Shown here piece after piece: positions 1-6,818 of a DNA stretch of 43,782 bases (position 1 is the stretch's first letter; each line of letters opens with the position of its first letter). Below the pieces are notes generated by a model. It did no database searches. It worked only from the letters and a program-made list of their open reading frames with translations, and was not told where the DNA came from. The stretch lies in the NCBI RefSeq assembly GCF_001514305.1, contig NZ_KQ949077.1, positions 407,516 through 451,297 of the forward strand, read 5' to 3'. This DNA comes from Streptomyces dysideae (GTDB taxonomy: Bacteria > Actinomycetota > Actinomycetes > Streptomycetales > Streptomycetaceae). The position numbers and the translations under genes are program-made.

Positions 1-135
1 GTCGCCCGCATCCTGGCCGACCCGACCATCAGCGACGCGCTGCGCACGGCGGCCGAGGATGTCATCGACGGCACGCCGGAGGAGCTGCGGTACTTCCTGG
101 AGGTGGGGCGGTACCAGGTGGATTCGGGAGCCTAG
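1..135 (+). CDS. C-terminal end of an ALF-repeat-like protein (partial)
   Basis: The frame is open from base 1 to a TAG at 133-135 and encodes 44 residues. The tail contains AAEDVIDGTPEELRYFLEVG, which resembles the short ALF repeat (Ala-rich helix, GTPEEL, FLE.G) found in many secreted or toxin-associated Streptomyces proteins. The start and most of the gene lie outside the window. Its stop overlaps the stop of the convergent DUF397 gene in a CTAG. The family call rests on one repeat only. Confidence 0.55.
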   Translation, partial: VARILADPTISDALRTAAEDVIDGTPEELRYFLEVGRYQVDSGA

Positions 136-335
136 GACATCTGGAGCGAGCCGAGGAACAGGGCCCAGGAATCGTGGGGGAACGCGAGGACTGGGCCCTG
201 GGGGTTCTTGGAGTCGCGGACGGGGACTGTGCCGGGGAGGTTGTGAGCGACCTCGACGCAGTCGCCGCCGTCGCCATTGCTGTAGCTGCTCTTCCGCCAA
301 ACAGCCGTGCTCAAGTCAGTCCTGTTGCTTGCCAT
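132..335 (-). CDS. DUF397 domain protein (AbaA-like small partner)
   Basis: This 67-residue protein has the DUF397 signature: WRKSSYSNGDGGDCVEVA near residues 13-30, then VPVRDSKNP and a C-terminal block with F..DSW..F. In actinomycetes DUF397 proteins are nearly always encoded beside an Scr1/WhiJ-type HTH regulator and are thought to act as its partner in antitoxin- or development-like switches. Here its ATG at 335 lies inside the last 20 bases of the HTH gene, so the two are translationally coupled on the minus strand. It ends against the preceding convergent gene with overlapping stops. Family assignment is strong; the biological target is unknown. Confidence 0.9.
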   Translation of the reverse strand: MASNRTDLSTAVWRKSSYSNGDGGDCVEVAHNLPGTVPVRDSKNPQGPVLAFPHDSWALFLGSLQMS

Positions 336-1170
336 TTCGGTAGTCCTCTGCCGCTGCCTCGATCATGGCGAGGGACGCCTCAGGCGGCAGTGCGGCGGCC
401 CTGAGCCGATCGTATGCCTTGCGGTACCTCTTCACGAGGGCCGGGTCGTCGATGGTGTCACCGCTGTACGACGACTCCGTGTAGACGAGGGGTGGGGCGT
501 CCGGGAAGGTCATGATCTTGGCCATGCCCAGCATGAGCGGATGCGGTCCGCAGTTCCACGGAAGGATCTGTAGAGTGATCCGGCGCCGCCGCGCCAACGC
601 CGCGATGCTCTCCAGCTGTACGGCCATCTCCTCCGGCGGGATGATCGGGTTGCGCAGCAACACCTCGGGCAGGATCACCCAGTACTCGGGCTGCTTGGCG
701 TCGTCCTCGAAGAGACGGGCCCGCGCCAACCGGGCGCTCACCTTCTCCTCCACCTTGTCGTCGGACATGTACGGGTGAGCCGCCAGCACCACCGCCCGCG
801 CGTACGCCGCCGTCTGCAACAGCCCGGGGACGACGGTGGGACACCATTCCTCAATGGTCTCCGCGTGCTTCTCCGCCTCCAGCACCCGCTCGAAGTACTC
901 GGCGTGCCCCTTCTTTCGCGCCTTCCGCACATCCCCGCACCGCCGCCCGAAGAACCCGTCCGTCTTCAGCACCCGGTCGACGTGATGCGCCAGATCCTCC
1001 GGCATACGGCGCTGCCCGCGCTCGATCTCGCTCAGATAGGTCGGCGAGTAGAACGACCCGGTCACCGCGTCCTGTTGCGACAGCCCCGCCTCCTCCCGCT
1101 TCCACCGCAACTCCTTGCCGTAGAACTCGGGAACACTCGCTGAGCCGTCAATGTCCTTGGCCCCAGCCAC
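316..1170 (-). CDS. Scr1/WhiJ-type XRE-family regulator (HTH + DUF5753)
   Basis: The protein is 284 residues from a GTG at 1170, with AAGGG about 10 bases upstream. The frame stays open to 1242, but that extension is Cys/Gly-rich and unlike the family. Residues about 10-65 are an HTH_XRE domain (ELRWKREEAGLSQQDAV, then SPTYLSEIERGQRRMP). The rest is the DUF5753 domain with the typical E.CPTVVPGLLQTAAYARA stretch and a C-terminal ITLQILPW core. Family members are DNA-binding regulators encoded with DUF397 proteins. The downstream DUF397 gene overlaps it, and a divergent cassette with an HATPase begins at 1289, giving the usual three-part WhiJ/AbaA-like locus. Confidence 0.9.
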   Translation of the reverse strand: MAGAKDIDGSASVPEFYGKELRWKREEAGLSQQDAVTGSFYSPTYLSEIERGQRRMPEDLAHHVDRVLKTDGFFGRRCGDVRKARKKGHAEYFERVLEAEKHAETIEEWCPTVVPGLLQTAAYARAVVLAAHPYMSDDKVEEKVSARLARARLFEDDAKQPEYWVILPEVLLRNPIIPPEEMAVQLESIAALARRRRITLQILPWNCGPHPLMLGMAKIMTFPDAPPLVYTESSYSGDTIDDPALVKRYRKAYDRLRAAALPPEASLAMIEAAAEDYRNGKQQD

Positions 1171-1288
1171 CCTTGACCACCCTTCTCCACATTCCCCGCA
1201 GTGAAGCCCAAACGTCTTTGACGGTACGCCGATCCACGCCACTGTGTGAGTGATTCGTCACCGAGCGCACACAGAAAGGCGTACGGCC

Positions 1289-1492
1289 ATGACCGACCCC
1301 CACGAGGCCGACACCCACGTCGAACAACTCCGCGCCGCGCTGGAGGCGAACGGCGTCAGACTCCCCTCCGTGCGCGTCGAACCGACCTCCCTCTCCGCCC
1401 CGTACGCCCCACCGCTCATCACGCTCGGAAACTGCAACCTCGCCACCGCCCACGCCCTGACCGCCGCCCTCCGCAAGGCGGCCGACCGGTGA
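1289..1492 (+). CDS. Small hypothetical protein in a WhiJ/AbaA-like cassette
   Basis: The protein has 67 residues from the ATG at 1289, preceded by AGAAAGG at about 1273-1279. An in-frame ATG at 1250 has no ribosome site. The sequence contains HVEQLRAALEANGVRLPS and a C-terminal helix ATAHALTAALRKAADR. I recognise no named domain. Its TGA (1490-1492) overlaps the GTG (1489) of the HATPase gene, so the two are almost certainly translated together. Such small proteins often accompany anti-sigma-like HATPases in Streptomyces; function is unknown. Confidence 0.75.
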   Translation: MTDPHEADTHVEQLRAALEANGVRLPSVRVEPTSLSAPYAPPLITLGNCNLATAHALTAALRKAADR

Positions 1493-1848
1493 CGCCACTC
1501 GTCCTCGAACTGCCGGCGCTCCCCAAGGCCGTACCCGAGGCCCGCCATGCCGTGCGCGAGCACCTGGGCATCCCATGCCCCGACGTCCAGCTCTGCGTCA
1601 GCGAGTTGCTCACCAACGTCATCACCCACCTCGGCGAGGGCACCCCGGTGACCCTGCGTCTGACCCGGACACCGGCCGGCGCCGTGCGCCTGGAGGTCAC
1701 CGACCCGGACGTGCACGCCTGGCTGGTCCTGCGCCATCCATCCGGCGACGACGAAACCGGCCGCGGCCTCCTCCTGCTCGACGCACTCGCGCTGCGCTGG
1801 GGCGTGGAGCAGGCGTCGGGAGGCAAGACGATCTGGTGCGAGATCTGA
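1489..1848 (+). CDS. RsbW/SpoIIAB-like ATP-binding protein (HATPase_c)
   Basis: The 119-residue protein starts at a GTG that overlaps the upstream stop (GTGA). It has the GHKL ATPase fold of serine-kinase anti-sigma factors: N-box CVSELLTNVITH (conserved E and N), then LEVTDPD as the G1 box, and a short G2 region ETGRGLLLLDALALRWG. These actinobacterial single-domain HATPases (AbaA ORF-A type) bind ATP and may control a sigma factor or anti-anti-sigma factor. With the DUF397 and HTH genes it completes the cassette. No cognate sigma gene is adjacent, so the partner cannot be named. Confidence 0.88.
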   Translation: MTPLVLELPALPKAVPEARHAVREHLGIPCPDVQLCVSELLTNVITHLGEGTPVTLRLTRTPAGAVRLEVTDPDVHAWLVLRHPSGDDETGRGLLLLDALALRWGVEQASGGKTIWCEI

Positions 1849-1982
1849 GCAGCCCGAAGGCACGTGTTCCACACATTGCACCGGCAGTCATCCTGAAATG
1901 TTGCAGGGTCACCTCATCCGTAACTCCCGCCAAAGTAAGGCTCGCCCGGGAAGTCAGGACATTCGCAGGGGGAGAAAATGGC

Positions 1983-4373
1983 ATGAGTGATCCGAACGTG
2001 CTCGCGGCCCAGAGATGGGTGAACGCGACCTACGCCGGCGTGGACGGGTACAGAGACTGCGACGAAGACGGCAGGACCGGATGGGGCACCGTGCTCAGCC
2101 TCACCCAGGGTCTCCAGCATGAGCTGGGGATCTCACCGACCGTGCAGAACTTCGGGCCCGGCACGTTCGCGAAGGTCCAGGCACGCAACCTCAGACCCGG
2201 CTCGGAGACGAACAAGAACATCGTCCGGATCTACAACTACGCCCTGTGGTGCAAGGGCTACTACGGCTCGGCATCGTCTGACACCTGGGACTCCACGGCC
2301 GAGAGCTCGCTCAAGGAGCTCTACGTCGACGTGGGGATCCCGCGCGAACTGCAGATCGGCGCCGAGCTGTGGGCCCGTGTGACCAAGGCGCTGCTGCGCA
2401 TGGACCAGTTCCGCCTGGTGGCGGGCGGCGACACGTTGACCCAGGGCATCCAGCGCCACCTCAACTCCCGCTACGTGGTGGGCATCCGGATCCCCGCCAT
2501 GAATCTCGTCCCCTGCGACGGCGTGTACTCGCGTGACGTCCAGCAGGGGCTGATGATGGCCATCCAGTACGAGATCGGCATCGCCAAGGCCGACATCAAC
2601 GGATACTTCGGGGAAAAGACCATCGCGGGCCTGAAGAGCAACCCCGTCTACCCCGGGGACGACGGCCCGCTCGCCTACCTGTTCCGGGTGGCCTGCCTGT
2701 TCAACTCCCCCACGTATGACGAGGACTACGGCGAGTACCCCTACGACTGGTCCGCCGACGGGGCGGCCCAGGGCGAGTGGCTCCGCGCGTTCAAGCGCTT
2801 CTCCCAGCTGGAACCGGTCAACGCCACGGGCGACTACCAGACCTGGGCACAACTGCTGGTCTCCATGGGGGATCCGACCCGCCCGGCCAAGGGATGCGAC
2901 GGCATCACGGAGATCACGCAGGCACGCGGCAAGGCCCTGTACGAGAAGGGGTACCGTCTCGTCGGCCGCTACCTGGACGAGAAGCTGAGCGAGGGCGACC
3001 AGGGCTGGCTCGACAAGGTCATCAAGCCCGGCGAGCTCCGGACCATCTTCGACTGCGGACTGCGGGTCTTCCCGATCTCCCAGTACTACGGCGGGGAGGC
3101 GAGCGAGTTCGACTTCGCGAGGGGCGAGGAAGACGCCGAGAAGGCGTACCAGAAGGCCAGGGGATTCGGCTTCAACCGGGGCACCTGCATCTACTTCGCG
3201 GTCGACTACGACGCCATCGGCACCGAGATCAACTCGAACATCATTCCGTACTTCAAGGGCGTCCGCTCCGGCCTGGCCCAGCGCGGCAACTACTACCAGT
3301 TCGGCGTGTACGGCTCGCGGAACGTGTGCGACCAGGTGTCCCGCAACACCGGCGCCCGCTGGTCCTTCGTCAGCGGGATGTCCTGGGGGTTCTCCGGGAA
3401 CCTCGGCTATCCGCTGCCGCGCAACTGGTCGATCAACCAGATCCGCGAGTACGACTTCGACGGGGACGGCGTACGCGACCTCGACCACGACGTGTGGCGG
3501 GAGACGACCGACCCCGGTTCCGACTCGGTCAACTCCCCCGCGCCGGGCCTCGACCAGTTCGTCGTCGCCCTCCAGAAGCTGGAAGCCGCGGCCGACTTCT
3601 ACGAAAACCCCTACGACAAGAGCCGGAACCAGCTGGTCATCGAGTTCTTCCGGTACGGGATCTACAACGATCTCAAGTGGAACGTCCTGCTCAGCCCGAT
3701 CGAAAAAGAGTGGATCCAGCATGTGCAGGACCGGGACATCTCCGTGCGGGACTTCGACGAGTTCACCGACCCGGTCACCCAGCAGACGCTCGGCACCCAG
3801 CACCTGATGGCCTCCACTCAGGGCGCCATGAAATACCCGACCGACACGAGCGGGACGAACTTCGGAGACATCGCCGGCTGGGGCGGCGACCTGCTGACCT
3901 TCTACGCCGAGTGGCGCAGGAAGAGGGACGCCTACCCCAGTGGCCTGGCGTTCTGTCAGGACCGCCTCGCCCGGACCGACGTCGACGCCACCTTCGGCTA
4001 CGCGGACTTCATCGAGGACGCGGACGCGTTCAACCTCGGTCGCCGTATCCGGTCCGGACAGCGCATCTCGCAGGCCGTGGCGGACTACTACACACGGACG
4101 GCACCTGGCGGCGACGTCATCGCCACCCACCGCTGGGGCGCCTTCTACAGCGACCGGTTCGGCGCCGACTACGCGACCGTCGAAGACCTGGCCAGGGACG
4201 CTCTCGCCAGCGACGACCTGGTTCAGGCCGCCGCAGAACTCTTTGGGCTGCAGATCCTGCTGGACGACACCGACCAGCTGCCCACCTCCATCCCCGCGTC
4301 GGAGCTGAACTCCTTCCTGCTGGGCTTCCGCTGGGCGTTGACCGACCGAGTCGAGGCCGAGGAGGGCTCGTGA
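1983..4373 (+). CDS. DUF1906 glycoside-hydrolase-like protein with N-terminal PG-binding-like repeats
   Basis: The start is the ATG at 1983 after GGGGGAG (1968-1973), giving 796 residues; the open frame upstream to 1575 overlaps the HATPase gene and is not coding. The first about 300 residues hold PG-binding-1-like modules (QRWVNATYAG, then TLTQGIQRHLNSRY, then YFGEKTIAGL). Residues about 307-510 are a DUF1906/Rv2525c-like TIM-barrel domain (KGYRLVGRYL, FPISQYYGG, TCIYFAVDYDA, QFGVYGSRNV, SINQIREYDFDGD), related to GH25 folds and thought to act on or bind peptidoglycan. The last about 280 residues are helical and unrecognised. No signal peptide is visible, odd for a wall protein. The stop overlaps the next start (TGATG), so the M15-like gene is co-translated. 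Confidence 0.88.
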   Translation: MSDPNVLAAQRWVNATYAGVDGYRDCDEDGRTGWGTVLSLTQGLQHELGISPTVQNFGPGTFAKVQARNLRPGSETNKNIVRIYNYALWCKGYYGSASSDTWDSTAESSLKELYVDVGIPRELQIGAELWARVTKALLRMDQFRLVAGGDTLTQGIQRHLNSRYVVGIRIPAMNLVPCDGVYSRDVQQGLMMAIQYEIGIAKADINGYFGEKTIAGLKSNPVYPGDDGPLAYLFRVACLFNSPTYDEDYGEYPYDWSADGAAQGEWLRAFKRFSQLEPVNATGDYQTWAQLLVSMGDPTRPAKGCDGITEITQARGKALYEKGYRLVGRYLDEKLSEGDQGWLDKVIKPGELRTIFDCGLRVFPISQYYGGEASEFDFARGEEDAEKAYQKARGFGFNRGTCIYFAVDYDAIGTEINSNIIPYFKGVRSGLAQRGNYYQFGVYGSRNVCDQVSRNTGARWSFVSGMSWGFSGNLGYPLPRNWSINQIREYDFDGDGVRDLDHDVWRETTDPGSDSVNSPAPGLDQFVVALQKLEAAADFYENPYDKSRNQLVIEFFRYGIYNDLKWNVLLSPIEKEWIQHVQDRDISVRDFDEFTDPVTQQTLGTQHLMASTQGAMKYPTDTSGTNFGDIAGWGGDLLTFYAEWRRKRDAYPSGLAFCQDRLARTDVDATFGYADFIEDADAFNLGRRIRSGQRISQAVADYYTRTAPGGDVIATHRWGAFYSDRFGADYATVEDLARDALASDDLVQAAAELFGLQILLDDTDQLPTSIPASELNSFLLGFRWALTDRVEAEEGS

Positions 4374-5032
4374 TGACCATCGACCGCCGCACGCTGCTGC
4401 TGGGGGCCGGGGCGACCGCCGCACTGGTGGCACTGCCCCGTCCCGCACAGGCCGCCGCCGACGCCACGGCCGCCGCCGCGAACACGAAGACCTGGAGCGC
4501 GGACCACAGCGACAACGGCTGGTCCATCGAAGCGGACACCATCGAGCCGTTCCGCATCGAGGGCTCCCCCGCCACGGTACGCCTGCACCCAGGCGCTGCC
4601 GCGCTCCTCCTGCACGTCGCGAGACGCTGGCACTACGAGGTCAGCCCGTTGCGTGGTGCCAAGGACGTTCTGGGACACCGCACCGACCGCGCGGTAGCGG
4701 CAGCCTTCGAGTCGAACTACCTGTCCGGTACAGCCATCGCCCTGCCCGGGGCGGGCGACGGCCTGTGGCCGCACCAGAAGGCGATCGTCCGCGACATCCT
4801 CGCCGACTGCGACGGCGTGGTGAGGTGGGGCGCCGATCTCTCCCCGGCCGCCGAGGGCCACTTCCAGATCGATGTACGCCCTGATTCGAAGACCCTGACG
4901 CGTCTCACCGCCACCTTCGACAACCGCTCCGTCAAGCGGAACGGACCACGCCCCGGCGCGGTGGACGACCCGACGGCACGCGAACGGCGAGCCAAGGCGC
5001 GTCGGCTCGAGCAGGTGCAGGCCGACAACTGA
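4373..5032 (+). CDS. Tat-secreted M15-like (D-Ala-D-Ala carboxypeptidase-like) protein, metal ligands altered
   Basis: The protein has 219 residues. Its N-terminus is a twin-arginine-type signal (DRRTLLLGAGATAALVALP, then AQA). The mature part resembles the M15C/VanY-like peptidases: SNYLSGTAIALPGAG at the position of the family's SNHxSGTAxD motif, DILADCDGVVRWGADL, and the terminal GHFQIDV. Family enzymes cleave peptide cross-bridges with zinc held by His, Asp and His. Here Tyr replaces the first His and Ala stands where Asp usually is; only the last His remains. It may be a non-catalytic wall-binding protein. The start overlaps the DUF1906 stop, linking the two functionally. Confidence 0.8.
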   Translation: MTIDRRTLLLGAGATAALVALPRPAQAAADATAAAANTKTWSADHSDNGWSIEADTIEPFRIEGSPATVRLHPGAAALLLHVARRWHYEVSPLRGAKDVLGHRTDRAVAAAFESNYLSGTAIALPGAGDGLWPHQKAIVRDILADCDGVVRWGADLSPAAEGHFQIDVRPDSKTLTRLTATFDNRSVKRNGPRPGAVDDPTARERRAKARRLEQVQADN

Positions 5033-5039
5033 CCACCCC

Positions 5040-5327
5040 GACCACGGAAACGACGCCGCCCTCACCCACAAGTGCTCGTACAGCACGAACACCCGCAACG
5101 CCGACCAGATCTGCTCCTGGATGCACGGCTTCCAGAGCAGCGTCTATCCCAACGGCTATCCCGTCGGCGGCATCTACAACAAGAGCGGCAAGCGCGTCTA
5201 CTACGGGACCAACGGAACGTGCCAGGGAGACCGCATCGGGTCCACCGGCAGCAACACCGGAGGCGGCCTCGCCGGTACCCACCGGGTCAAGGGCATCAAG
5301 TTCGGCAGCAGCGCGAGCGGTTGCCGA
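5040..5327 (+). pseudogene. Orphan fragment of a secreted Cys-rich protein, without start or stop
   Basis: The frame beginning near 5040 reads THKCSYSTNTRNADQICSWM, then HGFQSSVYPNGYPVGGIYNK, KRVYYGTNGTCQGDRIG and GTHRVKGIKFGSSASGC. It is compositionally a folded extracellular domain with four cysteines, not shadow sequence. No ATG, GTG or TTG in frame precedes it for more than 100 bases, and no signal peptide is present. After the last Cys the next codon is CGA, one transition away from TGA, and the frame then runs on into the next gene. I interpret it as a domain that lost its 5' end and its stop. An in-frame ATG at 5121 could start a shorter product but has no clear ribosome site. Confidence 0.55.
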
Positions 5328-5359
5328 TCACCTCACTCACGTCCGAAAGGAACACACCC

Positions 5360-5947
5360 ATGGTCAAGCTACGAGGGAAAATCGGCCTCGGCATCCTGGT
5401 CGCGGGCCTGTCGACCCTGCTCACCGTCACCCCGGCACAGGCCGCGTACTCGCAGAACTCCGGGGCCTACAGCACCAGCTTCGTCGATGGTGCCGGCACC
5501 CTCACCGACGACTTCGGCGACCACTTCGACGAACTCGGCAACTCCCTTTGCTACGGCTGCGGAAACTCCTGGAACACCGACATCGTCGTCCTCTGGCAGA
5601 GCATCCTGGTGGCCGAGGATCTTCTCGACTTCGGTGACATCGACGGGAAGTTCGGCCCGGGAACGAGAGACGCCACGATCGCCTGGCAGAACCGTTACGG
5701 CCTGGGCGCGGACGGCAAGGTCGGGAACAACACCTGGAGGAAGGCCGACGACCGGCTCGTATGGCTCTCCAACATCGACGTCTCCTACACCGGGAAATAC
5801 CAGTCCGGTGCGGTGATCTTCCACCGCGGCAGCACGTCGAAGGTCACTGACAGCGGAGCCTACAAACTCGCCGAGGTGTACCAGTACGACGGCGTCAAGT
5901 CGATCCGCGGCACACGTGTCGAGTTCAACCAGCTGACCACTCTCTGA
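5360..5947 (+). CDS. Secreted peptidoglycan-binding-domain protein (copy 1)
   Basis: The protein has 195 residues from ATG 5360, with GAAAGG about 10 bases upstream. Residues 1-29 are a Sec signal peptide (RGKIGLGILVAGLSTLLTV, then PAQA|A). A PG_binding_1-type module follows: DIVVLWQSILVAEDL, DIDGKFGPGTRDATIAWQ, then YGLGADGKVGNNTW. Two cysteines (CYGCG) near residue 67 may form a disulfide or bind metal. The C-terminal about 60 residues are a beta-rich tail (VIFHRGSTSKVTDSGAYKLA). The next gene is a tandem paralogue. It probably binds the wall; no catalytic domain is present. Confidence 0.88.
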   Translation: MVKLRGKIGLGILVAGLSTLLTVTPAQAAYSQNSGAYSTSFVDGAGTLTDDFGDHFDELGNSLCYGCGNSWNTDIVVLWQSILVAEDLLDFGDIDGKFGPGTRDATIAWQNRYGLGADGKVGNNTWRKADDRLVWLSNIDVSYTGKYQSGAVIFHRGSTSKVTDSGAYKLAEVYQYDGVKSIRGTRVEFNQLTTL

Positions 5948-6021
5948 CCCGGAAGGAACACACTCATGCTCAGACCCGTTGGAAGCTCGGCCTCGGTGTA
6001 CTGGCCGCGGGACTGTCGACG

Positions 6022-6558
6022 ATGCTGACCGTCAGCCCGGCGCAGGCCGCGTACGCGGGGAACTCCGGGGCGTACGGCACCACCTTCGTCGACGGCGCCG
6101 GCGCCCTCACCGACGACTTCGGCGACCACTTCGAGGAACTCGGCAACTCGCTGTGCTACGGCTGCAGCGAATCCTCGAACACCGACATCGTCATGCTGTG
6201 GCAGAGCATCCTGGCCGCCGAGCACCTGATCGAGACCTATGACATCGACGGTTACTTCGGCGCTCAGACCAAGGCGGCCACCATCGAGTGGCAGAAGCGC
6301 TACGGCCTGACCGCCGACGGATGGGTCGGCGACGCCACCTGGAGCAAGGCCGACGACCGGCTCCGCTGGAACGGCTCCACCGTGCACTACAGCAGCGGCG
6401 GGCTCTTCGGGTACGTGGAACTCCACCGCGGAGACACCTCCAAGTATCACGACGGCGGCGCCTACCACCTCCACAAGGTCATGCAGGGCGACGGGGTCTA
6501 CGTCTTCGAGACGGGGACGCGCATCTACCTCCGCAGCCGGACCATCAGCCACTACTGA
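6022..6558 (+). CDS. Secreted peptidoglycan-binding-domain protein (copy 2), signal peptide frameshifted
   Basis: The intact frame from ATG 6022 encodes 178 residues: LTVSPAQAAYAGNSGAYGTT, a PGB module (DIDGYFGAQTKAATIEWQ, YGLTADGWVGDATW) and a beta-rich tail, closely matching the copy upstream over its whole length. The first half of the signal peptide is encoded 5' of 6022 in the same frame (TRWKLGLGVLAAGLST), but the only good start, ATG at 5966 behind GGAAGGA, is one base out of frame with it. The likely ancestral start codons ATG-CTn-CAG-ACC appear as ATGCTCAGACC, so one base is missing near 5969-5971. Either the gene is inactive, starts at 6022 without export, or the read has an error. 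Confidence 0.75.
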   Translation: MLTVSPAQAAYAGNSGAYGTTFVDGAGALTDDFGDHFEELGNSLCYGCSESSNTDIVMLWQSILAAEHLIETYDIDGYFGAQTKAATIEWQKRYGLTADGWVGDATWSKADDRLRWNGSTVHYSSGGLFGYVELHRGDTSKYHDGGAYHLHKVMQGDGVYVFETGTRIYLRSRTISHY

Positions 6559-6657
6559 GGCAATCTCCGCCATCACCCTGGATAGTTCCAGGTACCGCCC
6601 GGCCCGTCATCCCGTCACAGTGTTCACACGTCACCGGGGGGAGGCGTGCGTTCAACC

Positions 6658-6688
6658 GGCTGCGGCGTCCGTCATGGGCGCCGCAGCC
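6658..6688 (+). terminator. Hairpin after the PG-binding cluster
   Basis: GGCTGCGGCG and CGCCGCAGCC form a 10-bp perfect stem around an 11-base loop, about 100 bases after the stop of the second PGB gene and before the kinase promoter region. There is no U-tract, as is usual in Streptomyces. Between here and the kinase start the sequence also contains two direct copies of GAACAGCACA at about 6785-6804. Confidence 0.5.
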
Positions 6689-6818
6689 TCCGCACTCCTG
6701 CGCCTCCGGGGTACTCCCCGTCCCGGCACGATAGCCTCGCATCCACTGGCGTGACGCATAAGCACGTTGATCACGTGGAGAAAGAACAGCACAGAACAGC
6801 ACAGCACACGGGGGATCC

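Noticed and set aside
2133..4448. 771-codon minus-strand frame opposite the DUF1906 gene
   Set aside because: It is a shadow frame. The plus frame has a ribosome site and clear DUF1906 motifs.
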